From the NCBI GenBank assembly GCA_963789005.1, contig CAWBIZ010000015.1, positions 248,001 through 312,000 on the forward strand: DNA of 64,000 bases. The letters run 5' to 3'. This document shows positions 1 to 8,418 of this stretch, in pieces. The position numbers were made by a program, and so were the translations under genes. The notes beneath the pieces were generated by a model. That model searched no databases. It saw only the letters and a list, made by a program, of their open reading frames with translations, and was not told the origin of the DNA. This DNA is from DASSUW01 sp963789005 (lineage in GTDB: Bacteria > Actinomycetota > Thermoleophilia > Solirubrobacterales > Solirubrobacteraceae). Position 1 is the first letter of the stretch; the number at the start of each line of letters is the position of its first letter.

Positions 1-92
1 GCCACCGCGCAGGCGAGCGCGATCGCCGCGCACAGCGCGAGCACGGGTCCGCGGGTCAGCCGGAGACGGGGCAGGCGGGGCATTGCGCTCAT
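1..92 (-). CDS. N-terminus of a membrane or secreted protein (truncated by the window edge)
   Basis: Only the first 30 codons are inside the window. The ATG at 92 lies one base after the stop of the upstream glycosyltransferase, so it is probably the next gene of the same operon. The visible peptide has several Arg residues (MSAMPRLPRLRLTRG) followed by a hydrophobic Ala/Leu/Cys stretch. This is typical of a signal peptide or first transmembrane segment. A second in-frame ATG lies at 83. Function cannot be told from this fragment; the position suggests a role in surface glycan synthesis or export. Confidence 0.5.
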   Translation of the reverse strand, partial: MSAMPRLPRLRLTRGPVLALCAAIALACAV

Positions 93-93
93 G

Positions 94-1347
94 TCAGGCG
101 GCGCGCGGCGGGGCGACCGCAGCGACCGGCATCGAGTTGAAGTCGTCGACGCTCGCGCGCCCGAGCAGCTGCTCGGCGCGGCGGCGGGTGCGGTACGCGG
201 CCAGCCCGACCGCCGACCCACCGGCCGTGATCAGGCGCTGCCGGGCGTGCACGGGCTCGCCGGCGGCGATCTGCTCGTAGATCTCGACCTGCCGCACCGC
301 TGCCCGCGCGAGCGAGAAGCGCTCCTCGATCAGCCGGCGTCCGTAGGCGCCGAGCGCCGCGCGCCGGTCCGCGTCGTGCGCGAGCTCGCGCAGCAGCGCG
401 GCCACGCGCGGGCGGCCGTGCTCGGGGCCGTCGCCGACGCCGTACCAGCCGGTCCACTCGAACTGGGCGAACGTGTCGGGCGTCAGCAGCTCCCAGAAGC
501 CGCGCTCGCCCTGCACGACCAGCGGCCGGGCGAACGCCGCGGCGCGCAGGGCCGAGCCGCCCATGCCGAGGCAGACGTCGGCGCACGCGTAGGCGGCGCG
601 CGGGTCGTCGAGCGAGCCGGTGAGGACGACGACCCGGCGCCCGGCGCGTGCGTTGGCGCGCTCGGCGCGCTCGCCGACGATCGCGCGCGTGGGCCCGTCG
701 CCGACGACGACGAGCTGCATCGGCACGGTCGCGGCGACGTCCGCGACGGCGTCGATCGCCGCCAGCACGCCCTCGAGCTTGAGCTCGGCCGCCAGCCGCG
801 TCACGCACACCACCGTCAGCGCGTCGGGATCGAGCCTGTGCTCGCGGCGGAACGCGGCTATGTCGGCGATCCCGGGCGCGTTGTGGTCGGTGTCCACGGG
901 CGGCTCGATCACGTGCACCGCGGGGCGGCCGAGACGGCGCTCGTGGTCGGCGATCTGCTCGGTGCCGACGACGAGCGCGAGGTCGCGCGGGATGAACGGG
1001 GCGACCGCCATCGACATCACGCTCGCGATCGCCGGGACGCCGCGGCGCACCTGGGCGCCCCAGTAGGCCTCGAGCGCGGTCGTCCACTCGTAGGCGTGCA
1101 CGACGTCGAGCGACCGCTCGGCGATCAGGCCACCGAGGGCGCGCAGGACGCCGGGCGAGGGCCGGCCGCGCGGCTGCGGCGCGGCCACGAAGTCGAGGCC
1201 CAGCTCGTCGACGCGCGCCTTCAGCGGGCCCGGCTGGGCGAAGACGACGACGTCGTGGCCGAGGTCGCGGACGCCCGCGGCGAGCTCGATCGCGTGCAGC
1301 TGGCTCCCGCCGAGCTCGAGCATGTGCGGGTAGACGGCGACCCTCAT
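94..1347 (-). CDS. Glycosyltransferase, GT4-like
   Basis: A 417-aa protein starting MRVAVYPHMLELGGSQLHA. The early GG followed by a helix is the acceptor-side loop usual in GT-B enzymes. The second half has the donor-domain pattern: VVCVTRLAAELKLEGVLAAI, then LVVVGDGP and YACADVCLGMGGSALRAAAF. The classical E-x7-E motif is not clear; ALRAAAFARPLVVQGERGFWE occupies that place, so the donor site is divergent. The start at 1347 overlaps the preceding acetyltransferase stop as ATGA, which supports both the start choice and translational coupling. It probably transfers a sugar to the lipid-linked exopolysaccharide repeat unit at the cytoplasmic face. The sugar is unknown. Confidence 0.8.
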   Translation of the reverse strand: MRVAVYPHMLELGGSQLHAIELAAGVRDLGHDVVVFAQPGPLKARVDELGLDFVAAPQPRGRPSPGVLRALGGLIAERSLDVVHAYEWTTALEAYWGAQVRRGVPAIASVMSMAVAPFIPRDLALVVGTEQIADHERRLGRPAVHVIEPPVDTDHNAPGIADIAAFRREHRLDPDALTVVCVTRLAAELKLEGVLAAIDAVADVAATVPMQLVVVGDGPTRAIVGERAERANARAGRRVVVLTGSLDDPRAAYACADVCLGMGGSALRAAAFARPLVVQGERGFWELLTPDTFAQFEWTGWYGVGDGPEHGRPRVAALLRELAHDADRRAALGAYGRRLIEERFSLARAAVRQVEIYEQIAAGEPVHARQRLITAGGSAVGLAAYRTRRRAEQLLGRASVDDFNSMPVAAVAPPRAA

Positions 1348-2027
1348 GCCGCCGCCAGGAGCGACGCCGGCAGCGGCGCTTCGCCCTTGTCGCGGGCCGG
1401 GCTGCCGAACCACAGGCGCGCCGGCGGGACGTCGCGCGTGACCACCGAGCCCATCCCGACCATCGCCCAGGCGCCGATCGCGACGCCCTCGCGGACCAGC
1501 GCGCCGCTGCCCAGGTAGGCGCCCTCGCCGACGTGGCAGGCGCCGCTGAGCCGCACGCCCGCGGTCAGCGTCGCGAAGTCGTCGACGCGGGCGTCGTGCG
1601 GCACGACGACCTGCGGCATCATCGCCACGTGCCGGCCGACGACGACGGCCGCCGTGAGGTCGGCGTGCGCGAGCAGCACGCTCCCGGCGCCCACCTCGCA
1701 CGTCGTGCCGACGCTCGCGGCGGGGTGCACGATCGTGGCGTAGCGCTCGTCGTCGACGCCGAGCCGCGCGGCGATCGCCCGGCGGCTGGCGTAGTTGTCG
1801 GGCCGCCCGGTGGTGAGCACGACCTCCGCGTCGGGGTGCTCGTGCACGAGCTCGATCGGGCCGAGCACCGGCGTGCCGTCGACGAGCGTGCCGTGCCGCG
1901 CCGGGTCGTCGTCGAGGAAGCCGAGCAGGTTCCACGCCGGCCGCACGGCGTTGACGGCGCGCACCGCCTCGGCGGTCTCGCGCGAGAAGCCGCCGGCGCC
2001 GACGATCAGCAGGTCGCGCGGCGTCAC
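1344..2027 (-). CDS. PglD/NeuD-type sugar O/N-acyltransferase with left-handed beta-helix
   Basis: A 227-aa protein with the two-part layout of PglD/NeuD acyltransferases. The N-terminal Rossmann-like domain (LLIVGAGGFSRE, then LLGFLDDDP) spans residues 1-85. Hexapeptide repeats (for example CEVGAGSVLLAHADLTA and VGEGAYLGSGALVREGVAIG) fill residues 95-205. Family members acetylate UDP-amino sugars made by a DegT-type aminotransferase, and two such aminotransferases lie elsewhere in this locus (21648-22790 and 28305-29450). The GTG start at 2027 overlaps the upstream stop by 4 bases (GTGA). A serine or sugar O-acyltransferase role is the alternative. Confidence 0.75.
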   Translation of the reverse strand: MTPRDLLIVGAGGFSRETAEAVRAVNAVRPAWNLLGFLDDDPARHGTLVDGTPVLGPIELVHEHPDAEVVLTTGRPDNYASRRAIAARLGVDDERYATIVHPAASVGTTCEVGAGSVLLAHADLTAAVVVGRHVAMMPQVVVPHDARVDDFATLTAGVRLSGACHVGEGAYLGSGALVREGVAIGAWAMVGMGSVVTRDVPPARLWFGSPARDKGEAPLPASLLAAA

Positions 2028-3187
2028 GCCGCCTCCCGCAGCTCGGCCGGCTCGTCGTCGAGGCCGATCAGGCGGGCGATGTCGCCCGCGCGCGCCGCCC
2101 ACGAGTGGCGGGCGCCGAGCGCGCGCCGGGCGGCGGCGCCGGAGCGGTCGGGCGCGAGCAGCCGCTCGCGGGTGCGCTCGGCGAACTCGGCCGGCGTGCC
2201 GGCGAGCGTCACGTGGGCGGTGTCCAGCCGGCGGTGGGCGGGAAGGTCGCTGGCCACCACGGGCCGCCCGGCGGCGAGGTACTCGAGCGTCTTCAGCGGC
2301 ACGCTCGCGCGGTTGAACGCTGACTGGCGGTACGGCGTGAGGCCGACGTCGACGACCCGCAGGTACGACGGCAGCTCGCCGAAGGCCTTGGGGCCGACCC
2401 ACTGCACGTTGGGGCGGGCGAAGAGCGCGTTCATCTTGGCGATCTCGAACGTCGGCTGCCGCGGCCCCACGAGCAGCAGCGAGACGCCCGTGTCGGCCAC
2501 CGCCTCGAGCATGTCGAGGTCGATCCGCTCGGACATGTGGCCGACGAAGCCGGCGATCGGGCCCTCGAGCTCGACGTCGCCGGGCAGCGGCGCGTGGTCG
2601 GCGGTCGCGAAGTGCCCGGCGTCGCAGCCGTTGGGGACGACGGCGATGTCGTGGTGGTGGGCCGACCACTTCTCGCGCAGCTCGGGCGAGATCGCGATCA
2701 CGACGTCGGCGAGCTCGAGCTGGCGGCGCTCCATCCGCTCGAACCAGCGCGGGTCGGTGCCCATCAGCTTGGCGCCGGCCACGAAGTCGTCGGTGCCGTA
2801 GAAGACCCGCTGGGCGCCGGGGACGGCGCCGAGCATGTCGTTGAGCGACGCCACCACGACGCTGTGCACGCGCGCCCCGAGCCGGTCGACCGCGCGCCGC
2901 ACCGCGCGGCGCGCCTGCCGGGCGGCGAGCTCGCGCAGCACCGGCCGCGAGACGCCGGGCACCGTCACCGGGGTCAGGCGCATGATGTTGGGAGCGACGC
3001 GCCGCAGGCGCTCCTCGCGCAGCGCCTTCAGCGCCGTGCGGTCGCGCAGCGGCGACAGGCAGGAGATCTGCGGATCGACCCACAGCACCGGGCCGCGCTC
3101 GGCCAGCTGGAGGGCGACGTGGCGCTCCGAGTTGAAGATGCCGTCCCACGACGTCCCGGCGACGATCACCACGAGCGCGTCGGTCAT
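2024..3187 (-). CDS. Glycosyltransferase family 1/4-like (TuaH type)
   Basis: A 387-aa GT-B glycosyltransferase. The N-terminus (MTDALVVIVAGTSWDGIFNS) and a mid-protein YGTDDF motif recall TuaH-like enzymes, which often retain only weak GT4 signatures. The C-terminal donor domain is clear: IAGFVGHMSERIDLDML, LLLVGP, then VPLKTLEYLAAGRPVV, the equivalent of the sugar-nucleotide E-x-x-A-x-G-x-P motif. The ATG at 3187 overlaps the flippase stop by 4 bases. It likely elongates the repeat unit on the cytoplasmic side before the neighbouring flippase exports it. Donor and acceptor cannot be inferred from sequence alone. Confidence 0.8.
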   Translation of the reverse strand: MTDALVVIVAGTSWDGIFNSERHVALQLAERGPVLWVDPQISCLSPLRDRTALKALREERLRRVAPNIMRLTPVTVPGVSRPVLRELAARQARRAVRRAVDRLGARVHSVVVASLNDMLGAVPGAQRVFYGTDDFVAGAKLMGTDPRWFERMERRQLELADVVIAISPELREKWSAHHHDIAVVPNGCDAGHFATADHAPLPGDVELEGPIAGFVGHMSERIDLDMLEAVADTGVSLLLVGPRQPTFEIAKMNALFARPNVQWVGPKAFGELPSYLRVVDVGLTPYRQSAFNRASVPLKTLEYLAAGRPVVASDLPAHRRLDTAHVTLAGTPAEFAERTRERLLAPDRSGAAARRALGARHSWAARAGDIARLIGLDDEPAELREAA

Positions 3188-4644
3188 GACGCCACCGCCG
3201 GGGCCCGGAGCATGCTCCGCATCGGGTACACGCTGGCCGCGTACACCAGCGCGACGAGCGTGCCGCCGAGGAAGACCTGGGCGAGCGTGTCGGCGACGAG
3301 CAGCGCGACGCCGACGCCGGCCGCTCCGGCCAGCGCCCCGCCGGCGAGCGGGCGTGCGAGCTGGGCGGCGACCACGCGCAGCGAGACACCGGCGCGCCCG
3401 AGCGCGATCCCGTAGGCGGGGACGACGACGAGCAGCGCCACGGCGGCGTGCGTCATGGCGACGGCCTCGATCCCGCCCTGCCGGACGGCCAGCGGCAGCG
3501 CCGCCAGCAGCGCGACGAACCACACGGCCTGGAGCACGAGGTTCGTACGCGAGGCGCCGAGCGCGGTCAGGAAGTCGTAGACGAGCTCGCCGAGGACGCG
3601 GGCGACGGCGAGCACCATCAGCCACGGCAGCGCCGCGGCCGCCGGCACCCACGTCTCGCTGTACACGAGCCGCACCAGCGGCTCGGCGTAGAGCGCGAGC
3701 ATCAGGCAGGCGGGAAGCGTGACGAGCAGGAGCGCCGCGCAGACCGGCGCGAACGCCGCCGAGGCGTTCGCCTCGCCGTTGTGCAGGCGCGCGAACAGCG
3801 GCAGCGAGATCCGCCGGGCGGGCGCCGAGAACATGTTCACCGGCCAGGCCGACAGGTTGAAGGCCAGCAGGTAGAACCCGAGCTGGATCGGGCCGAGCGC
3901 CGCGCCGATCACGACGTAGTCGATGTTCAGCATCGCGATCACCAGCAGGCTCGCCCCGGCGAGCGGGAGCCCGAAGGCGAGCAGCTCGCGGGCCAGCTTG
4001 GGCTGGAAGCCGAAGGGGTACACGCGCGGCGCGTAGCGCAGGATGAACACGCCATGGACGACGCTGCCGAGCAGCGCGCTGATCGCCAGCGCCCACGCGC
4101 CCATGCCCGCCACGGCGAGCGAGACGGCGGTCACGGCGCCGACGCCGAAGCCGATCGTGTCGACGATCATCCGCTCGCGCTGCATGAAGCCGCGGGTCAT
4201 CAGCGCGGCCGGCACGGCGGTGACCGCGTCGATCAGGACCGACAGCGTGAGGATGCGCATGATCCAGGTCGCCTCGGGCGCGTTCAGGGCGTCGGCGACG
4301 AGCGGCGCGCAGGCGAACATCGCCAGCCACAGCAGCGCGCTCGAGCAGAGCGCGAGCGTGGCCACGGTCGGCGCGATCCGCGAGACGTCGCCCGGCCAGC
4401 GGACGATCGCGAGGCTGACCCCGAGCTCGTTGAGGCTCAGCAGGCCGTGCAGCGCGACGAGCGCCACGGCGTAGATGCCGTAGTCCTCGGGCACGAGGAT
4501 GCGGGCGAGGACGATTCCGATCAGCGTCGTGCCGACGCGGCCGACGAGGTTGTTGGCCACGCTCCACCACAACGCCCGCCGGGCGGTCCGGGCCAGCGGT
4601 TCCGGTGTCTGCTCGACCGTCGCCTCTCCGCTCTCAGGCAGCAT
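3184..4644 (-). CDS. Polysaccharide flippase, Wzx/MOP superfamily
   Basis: A 486-aa integral membrane protein with about 12-14 hydrophobic segments. Its N-terminal pattern (ALWWSVANNLVGRVGTTLIG followed by ARILVPEDYGIYAVAL) is characteristic of polysaccharide_synt / Wzx flippases. It should move undecaprenyl-diphosphate-linked repeat units across the membrane. I prefer the ATG at 4644; a TTG nine bases upstream (4653) is also open. Either start overlaps the end of the amidotransferase gene by 11-20 bases, so the genes are translationally linked. A Wzz-like protein at 7633-8418 belongs to the same Wzx/Wzy-type pathway, but I do not see a clear Wzy polymerase in the window. Confidence 0.88.
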   Translation of the reverse strand: MLPESGEATVEQTPEPLARTARRALWWSVANNLVGRVGTTLIGIVLARILVPEDYGIYAVALVALHGLLSLNELGVSLAIVRWPGDVSRIAPTVATLALCSSALLWLAMFACAPLVADALNAPEATWIMRILTLSVLIDAVTAVPAALMTRGFMQRERMIVDTIGFGVGAVTAVSLAVAGMGAWALAISALLGSVVHGVFILRYAPRVYPFGFQPKLARELLAFGLPLAGASLLVIAMLNIDYVVIGAALGPIQLGFYLLAFNLSAWPVNMFSAPARRISLPLFARLHNGEANASAAFAPVCAALLLVTLPACLMLALYAEPLVRLVYSETWVPAAAALPWLMVLAVARVLGELVYDFLTALGASRTNLVLQAVWFVALLAALPLAVRQGGIEAVAMTHAAVALLVVVPAYGIALGRAGVSLRVVAAQLARPLAGGALAGAAGVGVALLVADTLAQVFLGGTLVALVYAASVYPMRSMLRAPAVAS

Positions 4645-6559
4645 GTCGCCCAAGTAACGTCGCGGACGACGTCAGACTTGCCGGGGCGTCCAGGAACTCG
4701 CGGTGCCACAGCTCGAGCATCACGAGCGACCAGATGCGCTTGTCGTCCGCGTCGGCGCCGGCGGCATGCCGGTCGAGCAGGCCCTCGACCGCGTCCGGCC
4801 GGAAGTATCCGCGCCCGAGCGCCGAGGGGTCGAGCAGGATGTCGCGCGCCCACGACCGCAGGTCGCCGCGCAGCCACGACGACAGCGGCACGACGAAGCC
4901 CTGCTTGGGGCGGTCGAGGATGTCGTCGGGCAGCCAGCCGCGCAGGGCCTCGCGCAGGATCCACTTCTTCTCCGACCCGCGCACCTTGAGGTCGGCGGGG
5001 ATGGTGGCGGCGAGCTGCATCAGCTCGTGGTCGAGGAACGGCGAGCGGGCCTCGAGCGCGTACGCCATCGTGGCGATGTCGACCTTGGGGATCAGGTCGC
5101 CGGCGAGGTAGGTCTCGACGTCGACCTCGAGCATCTTGTCGACGAGCGAGGCGCCGGAGGTCGCGGCCCAGGCGTCGGCGATCGCGTCGCCCCCGAAGCC
5201 CTCGGCCATGGCGGAGAAGGCCGGCGAGTAGAGCTCGCGCCGCGTCGGGAGGTCGCACAGCTCCTTGTAGCGCGCGTAGCGGGCCGGGGCCTCGAGCGCC
5301 AGCGTGGTCGACAGCCGGCGCGCGCGGTTGCGCACGCTGGAGATGTGCCCGCCCGCCGGCAGCCGGCGGCCGAGCGCGCCGGCGGCGAGGCGGGCCGGGC
5401 GCGGGACGCGGTCCAGCCGGCCGGCGAGCGCGTTGGCGACGTAGCGCGTGTAGCCGCCGAACGACTCGTCGCCGCCGTCGCCGTTGAGCGCCACGGTGAC
5501 GTGCCGGCGCGTCAGCTCGGACAGGTAGAAGCTGGGGATCGCGGTCGCGTCGGCGAACGGCTCGCCGTAGTGGCGGACGATCTTGGGCGCGATCTCGACC
5601 GCGCTGGGCTCGACCTGGAACTCCTCGTGGACGGCGCCGAACTGCTGCGCGATCCGGCGCGCGTAGGGCAGCTCGTCGAACTCCTGGTGGCCGAAGCCGA
5701 TCGAGAACGTGCGCACCGGCTCGGTCGAGGACTCGGCCATCGCGGCCACGACCGCCGACGAGTCGATGCCGCCGGAGAGGAACGCGCCGAGCGGGACGTC
5801 GGCGATCAGGCGCTTGCGGGTCGCCTCGCGCAGCGCGGCGCGGATGCGCTCGCACCATTCCTCGACCGGCAGCTCCTGCTTGCGCGAGTAGTCCAAGCGC
5901 CAGTAGCGCTGCAGCGTCGCCTTGCCGTCCTCGAACACGAGCGTGTGGGCGGGCGGCAGCTTCTGCACGCCGCGCAGCGCGGTCAGCGGCCCGGGCACGT
6001 AGCCGAGCGCCAGGTAGGCGTCGATCGCCGCCTCGTCGACCTCGCGCGGCAGCTCGGTGTCGGCGAGCAGGGCGCCCATCTCGGACGCGAAGCTGAGCAC
6101 GCCGCGGCGGAGCGAGTAGACGAGGGGCTTCTTGCCGATCCGGTCGCGCGCGATCACCAGCCGCTTGCGGCGCGCGTCCCAGAGGGCGAAGGCGAACATG
6201 CCGTGCAGCCGGCGCACGCAGTCGACGCCGTACTCCTCGTACAGGTGGGCGATCACCTCGGTGTCGCCCTTGGTGGCGAGCGTGTGGCCGCGCGCGAGCA
6301 GCTCGTCGCGCAGCTCGCGGTAGTTGTAGATCTCGCCGTTGAGCACGACCACCACCGAGCGGTCCTCGGTGTAGATGGGCTGGTCGCCGGTGCTGAGGTC
6401 GACGACCCGCAGGCGCTGGATGCCGAGCGCCACGCCGTCCTCGGCGTGGATGCCGCGCGCGTCAGGCCCGCGGTGCTCGAGGCCGGCGCACATCCGCGCC
6501 GGCAGCTGCGCCTCCACTGCCCGGCCGTCGAAGCGGACCTGTCCGATGATGCCGCACAT
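4634..6559 (-). CDS. asnB: Asparagine synthetase (glutamine-hydrolysing)-like amidotransferase
   Basis: A 641-aa class II glutamine amidotransferase. The start is fixed by the catalytic Cys2 (MCGIIGQV), which must follow Met1. The glutaminase domain (residues 1-200) contains RGPDARG and LNGEIYNY. The synthetase domain carries the ATP-pyrophosphatase P-loop SGGIDSS at about 262-268, then FSIGFGH and ALNGDGGDESFGGY. Both catalytic halves look intact. In glycan loci such AsnB homologues often amidate sugar carboxylates or amino-acid decorations rather than free aspartate. A uronic-acid-forming UDP-sugar dehydrogenase in the same locus makes that possible here. It is transcribed away from the divergent glycosyltransferase at 6635. 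Confidence 0.92.
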   Translation of the reverse strand: MCGIIGQVRFDGRAVEAQLPARMCAGLEHRGPDARGIHAEDGVALGIQRLRVVDLSTGDQPIYTEDRSVVVVLNGEIYNYRELRDELLARGHTLATKGDTEVIAHLYEEYGVDCVRRLHGMFAFALWDARRKRLVIARDRIGKKPLVYSLRRGVLSFASEMGALLADTELPREVDEAAIDAYLALGYVPGPLTALRGVQKLPPAHTLVFEDGKATLQRYWRLDYSRKQELPVEEWCERIRAALREATRKRLIADVPLGAFLSGGIDSSAVVAAMAESSTEPVRTFSIGFGHQEFDELPYARRIAQQFGAVHEEFQVEPSAVEIAPKIVRHYGEPFADATAIPSFYLSELTRRHVTVALNGDGGDESFGGYTRYVANALAGRLDRVPRPARLAAGALGRRLPAGGHISSVRNRARRLSTTLALEAPARYARYKELCDLPTRRELYSPAFSAMAEGFGGDAIADAWAATSGASLVDKMLEVDVETYLAGDLIPKVDIATMAYALEARSPFLDHELMQLAATIPADLKVRGSEKKWILREALRGWLPDDILDRPKQGFVVPLSSWLRGDLRSWARDILLDPSALGRGYFRPDAVEGLLDRHAAGADADDKRIWSLVMLELWHREFLDAPASLTSSATLLGRHAA

Positions 6560-6634
6560 CGACAGAGCAACGGCCCCGTCGGCGCGTTGCTTCCGGCGCA
6601 AGTCCCCGCCGGGCGCGAACGTTCTATTTCCGGT

Positions 6635-7600
6635 ATGGACGCCATCGAGAACCTCCGGCGCCCGGACATCAGCATCATCATCGTGTCGCACGAAGGCCGC
6701 GACAAGGTGCTCGACGTCCTCCGGGCCGCCCACGCCAAGGCCGGCCCGATCGACGTCGAGTGGCTCGTCGTCGACAGCGGCTCCACCGACGGGACGCCCG
6801 ACGCCGTCGAGCGCGAGTTCCCGCACATCGCGGTCACGCGCCGGCCGAACATCGGCTTCGCCGCCGGCAACAACATCGCGCTCGCCGCCGCCCGCGGCCG
6901 CTACCTGCTGGCGCTCAACCCGGACATGGAGATCGTCGACGGCACGCTGGCCGACCTCGTCGCCGAGATGGACCGGCGGCCCGCGGTCGGCGTCGGCAGC
7001 GCCGTCACCCACTACCCGGACGGCAGCCTGCACGCGACCATCCGCCGCTTCCCGTCGCCCACCCGCCAGCTCGGCGAGGCGCTCCTGCTCAACCGCCTGT
7101 CGGCCCTGCGCTGGCTGCAGGAGGAGGAGATGCGGCTTGACGCCTACGAGACCGAGCAGTCGGCCGACTGGCTGGTCGGCGGCTTCCTGATCGTCCGCCG
7201 TGAGGCCTTCGAGCAGGCCGGCGGCTTCGACGAGCGCTTCTTCCTGTTCTCGGAGGAGACCGACTGGTGCCTGCGCATCCGCGCCGCCGGCTGGGACATC
7301 CGCCACTTCCCGACGATGCGCCTGACGCACCACACCGGGCGCGCGGCACGGCCTGACCTGTTCGCGCAGAACTCGTACTCGAAGGTCCTGTTCGCGCGCA
7401 AGCACTTCACCCGCCCGGCGGCGCTCGGCTTCCGCGCGGCGCTCGCGCTGCGCCACGCGGTGCGCTACGCCGGCTTCGCCCCGCGCGCCCAGCGGCGCCC
7501 GGAGCTGCGCCAGCGCGCGGCCGCCGAGCGCCTCGCCCTGCGCGTGGTGCTCGGGGTCGAGGCGCCGCCGTTCCGGCCTTACGCCGACCGCGTCGCCTAG
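6635..7600 (+). CDS. Family 2 glycosyltransferase, WbbL (rhamnosyltransferase) type
   Basis: A 321-aa GT-A enzyme and one of only two plus-strand genes in the glycan locus. It shows ISIIIVSHEGRDKVLDVL, VVDSGSTDGTPDAVE, the DxD-like LLALNPDMEIVDG, and near residue 210 GGFDERFFLFSEETDWCLRI, the ED-containing motif typical of WbbL-like rhamnosyltransferases. The reading frame stays open far upstream through antisense of asnB, so I placed the start at the ATG at 6635, which gives the normal N-terminus. The 75-bp divergent spacer to asnB presumably carries both promoters. It ends head-to-head with the Wzz-like gene across a short hairpin. Confidence 0.87.
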   Translation: MDAIENLRRPDISIIIVSHEGRDKVLDVLRAAHAKAGPIDVEWLVVDSGSTDGTPDAVEREFPHIAVTRRPNIGFAAGNNIALAAARGRYLLALNPDMEIVDGTLADLVAEMDRRPAVGVGSAVTHYPDGSLHATIRRFPSPTRQLGEALLLNRLSALRWLQEEEMRLDAYETEQSADWLVGGFLIVRREAFEQAGGFDERFFLFSEETDWCLRIRAAGWDIRHFPTMRLTHHTGRAARPDLFAQNSYSKVLFARKHFTRPAALGFRAALALRHAVRYAGFAPRAQRRPELRQRAAAERLALRVVLGVEAPPFRPYADRVA

Positions 7601-7607
7601 CAGCTCT

Positions 7608-7626
7608 GCGGCGCGGGCAGCGCCGC
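7608..7626. terminator. Short GC hairpin between convergent genes
   Basis: GCGGCGC at 7608-7614 and GCGCCGC at 7620-7626 form a perfect 7-bp stem with a 5-base loop, in the 32-base gap between the glycosyltransferase stop (7600) and the Wzz-like stop (7633). There is no T-run on either side, so it would be a GC-hairpin terminator of the kind common in actinobacteria. It could act in both directions. Confidence 0.4.
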
Positions 7627-7632
7627 CGGCGG

Positions 7633-8418
7633 TCAGTCCGAGGAGGCGAGCGCGAGCGAGCGCTCGGGCTGGTTGCCGCCCTCGCGCCAGCCGCGGCGCA
7701 GGCGGGCGAGGAAGACCGCTGCGGCGGCCGAGAGGCCGAACACCACGAGGAACGCGACGATCGACAGCTGCACACGCACGCCGCGGTTGATGACCGTGCC
7801 CTGGGCGCGGCCGAGCGGCTCGAGGCGGACGCGGTTCTTCGCCTTCGTCTGCTGCGCGGCGGCGATGCGGTCGAGGTAGTCCTGCAGGCCGCCGATCGCG
7901 CCGCCGGCGAGCGCCTCGGCCGTCTTGGCGGTCGGCGCCTGGGCGACGAAGCGCAGCACGGGCACCGACGGGTCGATCTGCACGTTGATGCGGTACTCCT
8001 CCGGCACGCGCAGGAGGTCGCGCGAGGAGCGCTCCTCGCCCGGGCTCGGCACGGGGCGGGGGAAGTCGGGCGTCAGCGGCGGCTGGACGCGGATGGCGCC
8101 CGCCGGCACGTTCGCCTGGCGCGAGATGTACGCGATCACCGGCGGCGTGGCGACGACATTGCCGAGCAGGGTCGCGCGGCGCGTCATGGCCTCCATGTCG
8201 GTGCTGCCCTGACGCAGGTCGACCGCCGAGCTGAGCGGCGTGTCGACGAGGACCTCGGAGGTCGCGGACGCGATCTCGACCGCGCGCGGCTCGAACTCGA
8301 GCGGCGCGAACTGGACCTTGTACGACGCCGAGACGGCGGCGAAGGCGGCCAGCAGGAGGCAGACGGCGACGGCGAGCCGCAGCCGGAAGAGCTCACGAAG
8401 ATGTTTGCCGAGTTCCAT
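7633..8418 (-). CDS. Chain-length determinant (Wzz)-like protein without kinase domain
   Basis: A 261-aa protein with one transmembrane segment near each end: LRLAVAVCLLLAAFAAVSAS at about 11-32, and VQLSIVAFLVVFGLSAAAAV at about 213-235. A periplasmic-side domain of about 170 residues lies between them. This topology is that of Wzz-type polysaccharide co-polymerases. The tyrosine-kinase domain often fused to actinobacterial Wzz proteins is absent, because the protein ends about 20 residues after the second segment. ATG 8418 gives MELGKHLRELFRLRL and overlaps the preceding glycosyltransferase by 26 bases. It probably sets glycan chain length together with the flippase and a polymerase outside the window. 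Confidence 0.7.
   Translation of the reverse strand: MELGKHLRELFRLRLAVAVCLLLAAFAAVSASYKVQFAPLEFEPRAVEIASATSEVLVDTPLSSAVDLRQGSTDMEAMTRRATLLGNVVATPPVIAYISRQANVPAGAIRVQPPLTPDFPRPVPSPGEERSSRDLLRVPEEYRINVQIDPSVPVLRFVAQAPTAKTAEALAGGAIGGLQDYLDRIAAAQQTKAKNRVRLEPLGRAQGTVINRGVRVQLSIVAFLVVFGLSAAAAVFLARLRRGWREGGNQPERSLALASSD

Noticed and set aside
4703..6634. Plus-strand open frame extending upstream of the WbbL-like glycosyltransferase
   Set aside because: It is antisense to asnB, has no domain signature, and the glycosyltransferase fold begins right after ATG 6635.
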